Positions 25,444 through 33,117 of a stretch of 64,000 nt of DNA are shown here, one piece after another. The notes below the pieces were generated by a model. The model saw nothing but the letters and a program-made list of their open reading frames with translations, did no database searches and was not told the DNA's origin. Source of the stretch: Actinospineispora acaciae DSM 45401 (lineage in GTDB: Bacteria; Actinomycetota; Actinomycetes; Mycobacteriales; Pseudonocardiaceae); NCBI RefSeq assembly GCF_000620785.1, contig NZ_JIAI01000008.1:62001-126000 (forward strand). The letters run 5' to 3'. The translations under genes and the position numbers were made by a program. Position 1 is the first letter of the stretch, and the number at the start of each line of letters is the position of its first letter.

Positions 25444-26643
25444 CTACGGGTACGAGGGCATCCCCGCGAGCGGGCTGGCGTCGCAGGCGCGGTCCGGCCG
25501 GCGCGGGGGTGGCGCGAGCGTGAGCGCGACCGCGGACCGGGAGTTGCGGGGCGCGGACCGGGAGTGGTCCACGTCCGAGCGCGGGATCGCGGTGGACGGG
25601 GTACGGGCGGCCAGGGCCTGCTCGCCGAGTCCGCGCACGCACTCCGGGTCGGGGCCGTCCAGCGGCAGGCCGGTGAAGAACTTCGCGGCCATGCACCCGC
25701 CCTGACACGCGTCGTAGTGACCGCACGAGCGGCACGCCCCACCCGTCTGTGGCTCCCGCAGCTCGGCGAACAACTCCGAGTCCCGCCACACCGAGGCGAA
25801 CCCGCCCGGCGAGCGCACGTTCCCGGCCAGGAAGTTCTCGTGGATCGCGAACGGGCACGCGTACACGTCCCCGACCGGGTCGATCAGGCACACCACCCGC
25901 CCCGCCCCGCACAGGTTCAGCCCCGGCAGCGCCGAGCCGTACGCGGACAGGTGAAAGAACGAGTCGCCGGTCAGCACGTCGGCCCCACGCGCAACCAGCC
26001 AGTCGTAGAGCTGACGCTGCTGCTCCGCCGTCGGGTGCAGCTCGTCCCAGACATCGGCACCCCGACCGGACGGACGCAGCCGGGTGATCCGCAGCTGCGC
26101 ACCGAACTTGTCAGCGATCGCCTTGAACTCGTCGAGCTGCTCGACGTTCTGCCGCGTCATCACCACGCTGATCTTCGGCTGCCCGAACCCCGCCGAGGCC
26201 AGGTTCTCCAGCGCGCGCATCGCCGTCGCGTACGAGCCCGGCCCGCGCACCGCGTCGTTCACCGGGGCGGTGGCCCCGTCCAGGGAGATCTGCACGTCCA
26301 CGTAGTCCGTACCCGCCAGCCGCCGGGCCCGCGCCGGGTCCAGCTTCACCCCGTTGGTGGAGAACTTGACGCCCACGTCGTGCTCGACCGCGTAGTCCAG
26401 CAGCTCCCAGAAGTCCGGCCGCACCGTCGGCTCGCCGCCGCCCACGTTGACGTAGAAGACCTGCATCCGCTGCAGCTCGTCGATCACCGCCTTGCACTCG
26501 GCCGTGGACAGCTCGCGCGGGTCGCGCCGCCCGGACGAGGACAGGCAGTGCACGCACGCCAGGTTGCAGGCGTAGGTCAGCTCCCAGGTCAGGCAGATCG
26601 GCGAGTTGAGCCCGTACTGAAAGTGCTCGGTGAGCTTCATCAC
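25444..26643 (-). CDS. mftC: Mycofactocin radical SAM maturase
   Basis: A 399-residue radical SAM/SPASM enzyme that decarboxylates and crosslinks the C-terminal Val-Tyr of MftA. Cys 26, 30 and 33 (CNLACVHC) bind the SAM cluster; GGGEPTVRPDF follows; the SPASM cysteines are in CGAGRVVC, YACPF and CRSCGHYDACQGGC. GTG 26643 or ATG 26640 starts translation, overlapping the mftB stop. The last ~50 residues (Pro/Arg-rich) are poorly conserved. Confidence 0.95.
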   Translation of the reverse strand: MMKLTEHFQYGLNSPICLTWELTYACNLACVHCLSSSGRRDPRELSTAECKAVIDELQRMQVFYVNVGGGEPTVRPDFWELLDYAVEHDVGVKFSTNGVKLDPARARRLAGTDYVDVQISLDGATAPVNDAVRGPGSYATAMRALENLASAGFGQPKISVVMTRQNVEQLDEFKAIADKFGAQLRITRLRPSGRGADVWDELHPTAEQQRQLYDWLVARGADVLTGDSFFHLSAYGSALPGLNLCGAGRVVCLIDPVGDVYACPFAIHENFLAGNVRSPGGFASVWRDSELFAELREPQTGGACRSCGHYDACQGGCMAAKFFTGLPLDGPDPECVRGLGEQALAARTPSTAIPRSDVDHSRSAPRNSRSAVALTLAPPPRRPDRACDASPLAGMPSYP

Positions 26644-26921
26644 GCATCCTCGACGGGTTCGATCGTGCCGGCCTCCGCGAGCCCGGCCAGCGCCTTCAGG
26701 TACGCCGGTCGCTGCGCGGCGTCCACCCCGGCCGCCTCCATGGCGCCGTGCACTGACGAGTGCCGCTCCAGCCCGGTCACCACCTCGACCAGCTCGGGCG
26801 TCTTCAGGAACGACAGCTTCCTGGTGCCGAAGTGGTACACCAGTGCCCCGAACGGCTCCGGCCGAAGCGCCACCGACGGGCTGCGGCGGTAGGGCCGGTC
26901 GGGGTCGAACTCCGACGTCAC
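26640..26921 (-). CDS. mftB: Mycofactocin peptide chaperone
   Basis: A 93-residue RiPP recognition-element protein that presents MftA to MftC. PEPFGALVYHFGTRKLSFLK is the hallmark stretch of MftB. The start GTG 26921 lies 8 bp after the mftA stop; the long open frame upstream is not real. It overlaps mftC, so A, B and C form one coupled unit. Confidence 0.92.
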   Translation of the reverse strand: MTSEFDPDRPYRRSPSVALRPEPFGALVYHFGTRKLSFLKTPELVEVVTGLERHSSVHGAMEAAGVDAAQRPAYLKALAGLAEAGTIEPVEDA

Positions 26922-26929
26922 GCCCGGAC

Positions 26930-27028
26930 CTAGTAGACCCCGCACATGCCGTCGATCGAGACCTCCTCGACCAGGGCCTCCTCCGCGACCGGCTGCTCTA
27001 CCTGCTCGTCCTGCTCGTTCGGGGTCAT
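26930..27028 (-). CDS. mftA: Mycofactocin precursor peptide (32 residues)
   Basis: A short gene missed by ordinary ORF cut-offs. The peptide begins MTPNEQDEQVEQ and ends IDGMCGVY, the invariant MftA C-terminus whose Val-Tyr becomes the redox cofactor. An acidic leader carries the MftB recognition stretch (EEALVEEVSI). A good ribosome site AGAGGAAG precedes ATG 27028. It is followed directly by mftB. Confidence 0.96.
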   Translation of the reverse strand: MTPNEQDEQVEQPVAEEALVEEVSIDGMCGVY

Positions 27029-27358
27029 TGATCTTCCTCTCGCCCGGCGCGGTACGTTCTGCCCCGCACGTTAAAGACGGACGGAGGACTCGGCAAGACA
27101 AGCGGTCCGCCCCGCCCTCGCCGGGTCGGCCGGGTCTCAAGTCACAGAGATCGAAAAGGCCTTGCCTACGCCCCGCGCCCGTAACGAAGCTCCATGTGAC
27201 GTCGACATCACGAGAGGATGGACTTGCTTTCATCCCGTCGCCGATCCGTCGCGGCGTCGTTGAGCACGGGGGAAGTTCAGTGAGCCAGACACACGCGGGC
27301 ACCGCTACAGGCTGTGGTGCCGGGGCCGACGGACCGTGAGGGGGAACGGGTCGAACGC
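27029..27358. other. Intergenic region between mftA and the FemAB-like gene
   Basis: About 330 bp without a convincing gene, holding the divergent promoters of mftA (minus) and the FemAB-like gene (plus). ACGTT occurs twice near mftA (27054-27058 and 27068-27072), a possible regulator site. No mftR regulator gene is present. In-frame GTG 27314 could extend the FemAB-like gene into this region. Confidence 0.5.
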
Positions 27359-28540
27359 ATGAAGATGGGCATGAGCACAGGCACAAGCCCCGGGAAGCGC
27401 CCGGAACCAGAGATCGAGACATTGGCCGGACCGGTGACCACGATCACGGCCGTTGACCCTCCGCCGTCGGCGCTGCATCAGTGGGACCGTCTCGTGGACC
27501 GCACGGTCGGCACCGACGTGACCCAGCTGTCCGCGTGGGCCCGCATCCGCTCCATGGCCGGCTACTCACCCGTCTACGTGATGGCCTTCCAGGACGACCG
27601 GGTGGTCGGTGGCGCGCTGCTGCTGCGCCGTCGGTTGTTCGGGCTGCTGGACATCGGCTACCTGCCGTACGGCCCCGTCGTGGACCCGCAGGCCCCCTAC
27701 CCGAGCGCGGTCGCACTGGCGCTGGTCGAGGAGCTGACCCAGATCGCGCAGTCGTTGACGGTGACCTTCGTGCAGCCCCCCGAGGGCGCGCACGAGATCA
27801 GCGCCGGGCTGCTCGCGCGCGGGTTCCGCCCCTCCCGCGCGGGCATCGCCCCGACCGGCTCGTACCGGCTGGACCTGACCCCGCCGCTGGAGGAGATCCG
27901 CTCCGGGTTCTCCAAGCGGCTCAAGTCGTGGACCAACCGATGGCAGTCCAAGGGCGTGACCGTGCGGCTCTCCGACGAGAGCGAGCTGCCGCTGCTGCTG
28001 CGGCTGATGGAGCACACCGGCGCCCGGCAGGGCTTCGCCCCGCCCCCGCTGGACTACGTGCGGACCCTCTACCGCGAGCTGGCCGCGAACGACCACGCCG
28101 CGCTGTTCATCGGCGAGGTGGACGGGCGGCCGGTGTCGGCGGACCTGGTCACCGTGGTCGGCGGCATGGTGCGCGGGCGCCTGGGCGGCTTCGACGGCTC
28201 CGGGCCGACCGGCAAGCTGTCCGTCCCCGCGGCGGTGCGCTGGGAGATCGTGAAGTGGGCCAAGGCGCGCGGCTACCGCTGGCTGGACTTCGGCGGGCTG
28301 CCCGAGAAGATGCTCGTCGACATGATCGACAAGGGCATCCACAGCAGCGAGGAGTGGCCCAGCGCGCAGCGGTCCAAGCTGTCGTTCAACGGCACCCCGT
28401 TCCGCTACCCCACGGCCGTGGAGCTCATCCGCCCGGCGCCCATCCGCGCCGCCTACGACGTGCTCCGGCGTAACGAACGCGGCGCGAAGATCATCGCCGC
28501 CGCCAAGATGAAGCTGCGCGGACAGTTCCGGAAGCGGTGA
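27359..28540 (+). CDS. FemAB/BioF2-like acyl- or aminoacyltransferase
   Basis: About 393 residues with two GNAT-like halves as in FemAB and peptidoglycan-bridge enzymes: LFGLLDIGYLPYGPVVD in the first half and DLVTVVGGMVRGRLGGFDG plus RGYRWLDFGG in the second. Family members add amino acids or acyl groups to cell-wall precursors or lipids. Start ATG 27359 is chosen over GTG 27314 because the extra residues look non-conserved. The monooxygenase gene follows after 4 bp, suggesting an operon. Confidence 0.8.
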   Translation: MKMGMSTGTSPGKRPEPEIETLAGPVTTITAVDPPPSALHQWDRLVDRTVGTDVTQLSAWARIRSMAGYSPVYVMAFQDDRVVGGALLLRRRLFGLLDIGYLPYGPVVDPQAPYPSAVALALVEELTQIAQSLTVTFVQPPEGAHEISAGLLARGFRPSRAGIAPTGSYRLDLTPPLEEIRSGFSKRLKSWTNRWQSKGVTVRLSDESELPLLLRLMEHTGARQGFAPPPLDYVRTLYRELAANDHAALFIGEVDGRPVSADLVTVVGGMVRGRLGGFDGSGPTGKLSVPAAVRWEIVKWAKARGYRWLDFGGLPEKMLVDMIDKGIHSSEEWPSAQRSKLSFNGTPFRYPTAVELIRPAPIRAAYDVLRRNERGAKIIAAAKMKLRGQFRKR

Positions 28541-28544
28541 TGTC

Positions 28545-29768
28545 GTGTCAGAACAGCAGCGGCCAGGGTTGAACATCGTCTGCGTCGGCGCGGGACCGGC
28601 CGGCCTGTACTTCGCGATCTGCACCAAGCTGCGCAACCCCGCGCACCGCATCACGATCGTGGAGCGCAACCGCGAGGGCGTGAGCTTCGGGTGGGGCTTC
28701 GGCTTCTGGGACGACGTGCTGGACATGCTCTACGCCAACGACCCGGTCACCGCCCGCCAGGTCGAGGCGGCCACCGGGCTCTGGGACGGCATCGAGGTGC
28801 ACATCGGCGGCCGGCCCACCGCGTACCTGGGCGGGTACGGGCTGAGCATGGGCCGCCAGCGGCTGCTGGACATCCTGGTCGCGCGGGCCCGCGAGCTCGA
28901 CATCGAGCTGCAGTTCGAGCGCACCGTGAACGACCTCTCCGAGTTCGCCGACGCCGACCTGATCGTGTCCGGCGACGGCATCAACAGCGGGCTGCGCACC
29001 CGGTGGGCCGACGACTTCGGCACCACCGTCGAGTCCGGCCGCAACAAGTACCTCTGGCTGGGCACCTACAAGGTGTTCGACGCCTTCCGCTACATCTTCG
29101 AGCAGACCCCCGCCGGCTGGATCTGGCTGCACTGCTACTACCTGGACGCCGGGCGCAGCACCTGCATCGTGGAGTGCCCCCCGGAGACCTGGCGCGGGCT
29201 CGGCTTCGACGAGCTGGGCCCCAAGGAGTGCCTCGCCGAGCTGGAGCGGATCTTCTCCAAGCACCTGGACGGCCACGAGCTGATCAGCCAGATGCACGAC
29301 GTGGACACCGCGTCCTGGCTGCAGGGCAAGCAGGTCAGCAACACCACCTGGTACAAGGACAACGTGGTGCTGCTCGGCGACGCGGCGCACTCCACGCACT
29401 TCTCCGTCGGGTCCGGCACCCGGCTGGCCATCGGCGACTCGGTGGCGCTGGCCGAGAAGGTCGACGAGTACGGCGCTGACGTCACGCTCGCGCTCAAGGC
29501 CTACGACGCCGAGCGCCGCCCGGTGCTCGAGGACGTCCAGCGCCAGGCGCTGGCCAGCATGCGGTTCCTGGAGAAGGTGCCGGAGAACATGGAGCTGGAC
29601 AGCGTCCAGTTCGCCTACGCCATCTCCACCCGCCTGGGCAGCCGCGGCGCGAAGTGGCGCTACTACCTGCACCTGGCCACCCAGGTCCGCGCCCTGCGCT
29701 CGCTGCGGCTCAAGCTGACAGCGATGCGCCGCTCACGGCGGGTTCGCGCCCGCGCGTCGATGCGCTGA
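28545..29768 (+). CDS. FAD-dependent monooxygenase (salicylyl-/anthraniloyl-CoA monooxygenase-like), paralogue 1
   Basis: A 407-residue group A flavoprotein. NIVCVGAGPAGLYFAI binds ADP of FAD, and LGDAAHSTHFSVGSGTRLAIG is the second FAD motif. The overall pattern, including the GWGFGFWDD stretch, resembles the N-terminal half of salicylyl-CoA 5-hydroxylase and 2-aminobenzoyl-CoA monooxygenase. A close paralogue lies at 31109-32278 on the other strand. The 3' end overlaps the convergent DUF2306 gene by 59 bp. Substrate unknown. Confidence 0.88.
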   Translation: MSEQQRPGLNIVCVGAGPAGLYFAICTKLRNPAHRITIVERNREGVSFGWGFGFWDDVLDMLYANDPVTARQVEAATGLWDGIEVHIGGRPTAYLGGYGLSMGRQRLLDILVARARELDIELQFERTVNDLSEFADADLIVSGDGINSGLRTRWADDFGTTVESGRNKYLWLGTYKVFDAFRYIFEQTPAGWIWLHCYYLDAGRSTCIVECPPETWRGLGFDELGPKECLAELERIFSKHLDGHELISQMHDVDTASWLQGKQVSNTTWYKDNVVLLGDAAHSTHFSVGSGTRLAIGDSVALAEKVDEYGADVTLALKAYDAERRPVLEDVQRQALASMRFLEKVPENMELDSVQFAYAISTRLGSRGAKWRYYLHLATQVRALRSLRLKLTAMRRSRRVRARASMR

Positions 29769-30384
29769 CCCGCACGATGAAGTACTCCGCCACCACCGCG
29801 TTGACCAGGATGGACGCCCACACGCTGGCGTTGTAGATCTCGTCCAGCGGCACGCCGCGCGGCCGCAGCAGCAACATGCCGACGAGAAAGTAGACCCGCA
29901 GCGTCACCGCCGCGAACGTAAGTGCGTAGTTGCGGATCATCCAGACCCGGTGCTGCGATACCTGGCCACGGCGGATCGTCCGGTATGCCTGCGTCGCGGT
30001 GTACAGCCAGGCCGCCACCAGCAGGTAGAACGCGACCTGAACCGAGAACCCGTTGATCGAGAACGTGGCCGCGAACAGCGCCGAGACCGAGGCGGCGACC
30101 ACGGCGCACAGGTAGACCCGGCCGGCGGCGCGGTGCAGCCTGGGGTAGCGGGCGCGCAGCCTGGCCGAGAACTGGAACGGGCCGATGATCATCGCCAGCC
30201 CGCCGGGGACGGCGTGCACCGCGAGGACCAGGTAATGCAGCGCCACCTCCGGGTTGAGCGGCAGCGCGCTGTCGGCCGGGTCGCCGGTCAGGTACGGCGG
30301 CACCGCGAACCCGGCGATCCCGAGCGCGCACACCGCCATCAGTCCCCACAGCCAGCGGCGGCGGGTGGCCCTGGACACCGTCAT
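29710..30384 (-). CDS. DUF2306 membrane protein
   Basis: A 224-residue polytopic protein with about six membrane segments. HYLVLAVHAVPGGLAMIIGPFQF, HRAAGRVYL and QHRVWMIRNYALTFAAVTLR are typical DUF2306 features with conserved histidines that could bind haem or metal. A palindrome (30405-30420) matching the operator of the neighbouring TetR lies just upstream of its start, so it is the likely target of that regulator. Confidence 0.87.
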   Translation of the reverse strand: MTVSRATRRRWLWGLMAVCALGIAGFAVPPYLTGDPADSALPLNPEVALHYLVLAVHAVPGGLAMIIGPFQFSARLRARYPRLHRAAGRVYLCAVVAASVSALFAATFSINGFSVQVAFYLLVAAWLYTATQAYRTIRRGQVSQHRVWMIRNYALTFAAVTLRVYFLVGMLLLRPRGVPLDEIYNASVWASILVNAVVAEYFIVRVSASTRGREPAVSGASLSA

Positions 30385-30404
30385 GGTCGTTCTCCTTCTT
30401 CTGC

Positions 30405-30420
30405 TAGTGAGTAGTCACTA
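30405..30420. promoter_or_regulatory. TetR operator upstream of the DUF2306 gene
   Basis: TAGTGAGTAGTCACTA: 6-bp inverted arms TAGTGA/TCACTA around four bases. The same core occurs in the palindrome at 30992-31011 before the TetR gene. One regulator probably controls both promoters. Confidence 0.75.
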
Positions 30421-30438
30421 TCAAAGCCGCAAAAAAAA

Positions 30439-30987
30439 TCACTCGGAGCTCAGGAAGCGATCGGCCCACGGGTCGTCGGCGGCCCGCGCCGGCAGGTCCA
30501 TCGCCACGGCGACCATGTAGTACATCCCGTTCGCCACGAAGTCGTGCGCCTTGTCGGTGCCGGCCCCGGGGATCGCCTCGACGTGCTCGAAGACCCGCTT
30601 CGTCTCGCGGTGCATCAGGTCGCGGATGTCCGCGTCGTGGCTCGCCGCGTACCCCTGCAACATCATCAGCATCACCTCACGCCGGGCCATCAGCTCGCCC
30701 CACGCGTCCTCCATCGCCGCCGTCGGGTTCGGCCCGCCCACGGGCTCGCGCCGCAACATCTCCCGCTCGACGGTCTCCCACAACCGCGCGAGCACCGCCA
30801 GGAACAGCTCCTTCTTCGTGGCGAACAGCCGGAACAGGTTCGGGTGCGACAGCCCGGCCTCGCGCGCGATCGTGATCGTCGACCCACCGTGCAGCCCCCT
30901 GTGACTGAACTCCGCCAACGCGGCCTCCAGCACGTCCTCACGCCGCTGCTGTGCCCCCACCCTCGGGCGCCGCCGTGCCGTCGTCAC
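30439..30987 (-). CDS. TetR-family transcriptional regulator
   Basis: A 182-residue regulator: AALAEFSHRGLHGGSTITIA and GLSHPNLFRLFATKKELFLAVL form the DNA-binding domain. The C-terminal domain is of the TetR_C type. It precedes the DUF2306 gene on the same strand, and near-identical palindromes lie in front of both, arguing for autoregulation plus control of DUF2306. Confidence 0.9.
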   Translation of the reverse strand: MTTARRRPRVGAQQRREDVLEAALAEFSHRGLHGGSTITIAREAGLSHPNLFRLFATKKELFLAVLARLWETVEREMLRREPVGGPNPTAAMEDAWGELMARREVMLMMLQGYAASHDADIRDLMHRETKRVFEHVEAIPGAGTDKAHDFVANGMYYMVAVAMDLPARAADDPWADRFLSSE

Positions 30988-30991
30988 GTTT

Positions 30992-31011
30992 GATAGTGAA
31001 CACTCACTATC
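30992..31011. promoter_or_regulatory. TetR autoregulatory operator
   Basis: A perfect palindrome with 8-bp arms, GATAGTGA and TCACTATC, around ACAC, located 5 bp upstream of the TetR start. It shares ATAGTGA(N4)TCACTAT with the site at 30405-30420 in all but the outer bases. Confidence 0.8.
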
Positions 31012-31060
31012 ACTACCCTGTCAAGCACCTCGGCCCGCGGGTGATGACGCCGCCGTCGCG

Positions 31061-31108
31061 ACCCGTGAGTGGCTAGGGTCGCTATGACGGCCCTAGCCAC
31101 TCACGGGG
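31061..31108. repeat. Long inverted repeat, copy C
   Basis: Outer arms ACCCGTGAGTGGCTAGGG are shared with copy B; inner stem bases differ and include a G-U type pair. In the minus direction it begins immediately after the stop codon of the monooxygenase gene (31109-31111), as copy A does after coxG. Confidence 0.85.
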
Positions 31109-32278
31109 TCAGGCGGACTTGAGGCGGCGCTTGGCGGTGCTGATCAGGCGGCGGCCGACCTGGCCGGCCTTGTACTGGGTGGCGCGGTGCAGCATCCAGG
31201 ACAGGCCGGCGGGCTGCTCGCGGCGGGTGCGCAGCGCGTAGGCGAAGCGGACCGGGTCGGTGTCGATGTGCTGGGCCACGTTCTCGAACCAGGCGGAGCT
31301 GGCCCTGGCCGAGCCCTGGCGGACGGCCACGGCGGCGGACCTGTCGCGCTGGTAGGCGGCCAGGGCGTCGGGGAGCGCGGAGTGCGCCTTCATCGCCTGG
31401 TCCAGCCCGATCGCATCCTCGACCGCCAGCTTCGTCCCGGAGCCGATGGAGAAGTGCGTGGTGTGCGCGGCGTCGCCCATCAGCACCATGTTCTCGTGAT
31501 GCCAGTTCTGGTTGGTGACGTCGGCGAAGTTCAGCCACGGCGTCTTGGTGCCCCCGGACTGGCTGATCAGCTCGTGGCCTCCCAGCTCGCGGGCGAACAC
31601 GTCCTGGATCTTGGCCAGGCCGGCGTCGGTGTCCAGGGTGTCCAGGCCCAGGCCCTTCCAGGTCTCCGGGGTGCACTCGAAGATGCAGGTGCTGTGCTCG
31701 TCGTTGAACCGGTAGCCGTGCAGCCAGACCCAGCCGGCGGGGGTGCGCTCGAAGGCGAAGGTGAAGACGTTGAACAGCTTGCGGGTGCCCAGCCAGATGT
31801 AGTAGTTCCGCCCGGACTCGACGGTGGGCTTGAACTCGTCGGTGTACCGGGAGCGGATCCGGCTGTTGACGCCGTCGGCGGCCACCAGCAGGTCGGCGTC
31901 CGGGAGCGCGGCGGGGTCGACCTCGGTGTCGAAGCGCACGTCCACCCCGAGCGCCTCGGCGCGCGCGGTGAGCAGGTTCAGCAGGTGGGTGCGGCCGATG
32001 CTGTAGCCGTAGCCGCCCATGTGCGCCGGCCGCTCGCCGCCGATGTGCACTTCCTGGTCGTGCCACTGGTTCGCGTCGGCGAGCACCATCCGGGCGGTCT
32101 CCGGGTCGCTGCCGCGCAGGCCGTGCACCATGTCGTCCCAGAACACGACGCCCCAGCCGTAGGTCACCCCGCGCGGGTTGCGCTCCAGCACGGTGACCTC
32201 GGCGGCCGGGTCACGCAGCTTGCTCAGGATGGCGAAGTAGAGGCCGGCCGGGCCGGCACCTACGCAGACGATCTTCAT
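31109..32278 (-). CDS. FAD-dependent monooxygenase, paralogue 2
   Basis: A 389-residue flavoprotein of the same type as 28545-29768: KIVCVGAGPAGLYFAILSKL, GWGVVFWDDMVHGL, HMGGYGYSIGR, LMGDAAHTTHFSIGSGTKLA. Start ATG 32278 overlaps the TetR stop by 4 bp, so it is co-transcribed with and probably controlled by that regulator. Likely hydroxylates an aromatic (possibly CoA-linked) compound; no CoA ligase gene is nearby. Confidence 0.88.
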   Translation of the reverse strand: MKIVCVGAGPAGLYFAILSKLRDPAAEVTVLERNPRGVTYGWGVVFWDDMVHGLRGSDPETARMVLADANQWHDQEVHIGGERPAHMGGYGYSIGRTHLLNLLTARAEALGVDVRFDTEVDPAALPDADLLVAADGVNSRIRSRYTDEFKPTVESGRNYYIWLGTRKLFNVFTFAFERTPAGWVWLHGYRFNDEHSTCIFECTPETWKGLGLDTLDTDAGLAKIQDVFARELGGHELISQSGGTKTPWLNFADVTNQNWHHENMVLMGDAAHTTHFSIGSGTKLAVEDAIGLDQAMKAHSALPDALAAYQRDRSAAVAVRQGSARASSAWFENVAQHIDTDPVRFAYALRTRREQPAGLSWMLHRATQYKAGQVGRRLISTAKRRLKSA

Positions 32279-33015
32279 CCGGGTTTCCGTTCCGTGTTGT
32301 GGTTCTGGTTACCGCCGCTGTGCCTATCTTCTCGGACGGCGCCGTCCGCGCTGACCTTGACCCCCGTAGCCGGCCGGCGGGCGTAGTCCGCGATGCCGTC
32401 GCCGATCAGCTCCAGGCATCCGTCCAGCCAGTCCGCCATCGCGGCCCGCCGCTCGGGCTCGGCGCGGGCGCGCAGGTAGCCGAGCAGGTGCTCCGAGGAC
32501 ATCAGCCGGAACAGCAACAGTAGCTGGGCGGCGACCACCCTCGGCCCCGGCGCGTGCCGGTCCTCGCCGGACTCCTCGGCGAGGACCTCGGCCAGCGCCT
32601 GCTCGAGCCGCTCCCACATCAGCCGCATCCGCGACCGCAGCGTCTCGCTGTCGGCGACCATGCGGTGCAGCCGGTCCAGGTCCGCGACCGCGCACGACCC
32701 GGAGATCCACTCGCGCACGGTGGCGGCCATCGCGTCCAGCGGGGTGCGGCCGGGCGGGCGGTCCCGGATGCGCTCCTGGAGCATGGCGCGCACCTCGTCC
32801 TCGTGGTCGAAGACGAGGTCCAGCTTGGACGGGAAGTAGACGAACACGGTCTTGGCGGACAGCCGCACCGCGCGGGCGATCTCGGTGACCGTGACGTTGT
32901 CGTAGCCGCGCTCGGCGAACAGCGCGTGGGCGGCGTCGAGGATGGCGCGCCGGGTCGCCCGCTTCTTCCGCTCGCGCAGCCCCAGCCCACCCGTGTCGGC
33001 GTCGTCGCACGTCAC
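32275..33015 (-). CDS. TetR-family transcriptional regulator
   Basis: A 246-residue regulator with LFAERGYDNVTVTEIARAVRL and SAKTVFVYFPSKLDLVFDHE. It leads the operon with monooxygenase paralogue 2 and is divergent from the DHA2 exporter at 33118. A palindrome in the shared 102-bp gap suggests it controls both directions, coupling an export pump to a catabolic or resistance oxygenase. Confidence 0.9.
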   Translation of the reverse strand: MTCDDADTGGLGLRERKKRATRRAILDAAHALFAERGYDNVTVTEIARAVRLSAKTVFVYFPSKLDLVFDHEDEVRAMLQERIRDRPPGRTPLDAMAATVREWISGSCAVADLDRLHRMVADSETLRSRMRLMWERLEQALAEVLAEESGEDRHAPGPRVVAAQLLLLFRLMSSEHLLGYLRARAEPERRAAMADWLDGCLELIGDGIADYARRPATGVKVSADGAVREDRHSGGNQNHNTERKPG

Positions 33016-33038
33016 CGAATCAGGCTAGCGGGGGCAAT

Positions 33039-33097
33039 CAGGTTGCCAACCCTGGACAATAAGCCTTGGAAAGGTGAGTGACCCACGTTTTTGGGTC
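33039..33097. promoter_or_regulatory. Two candidate operators between TetR and the DHA2 exporter
   Basis: CAGGTTGCCAACCCTG (33039-33054) is a near-perfect palindrome beside the TetR start. GACCCA and TGGGTC (33080-33097) form a second inverted repeat around CGTTTT in front of the exporter. The exporter start at 33118 has GGGAGGG at 33104-33110. Confidence 0.5.
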
Positions 33098-33117
33098 GGC
33101 ACCGGGAGGGCGTCGAC

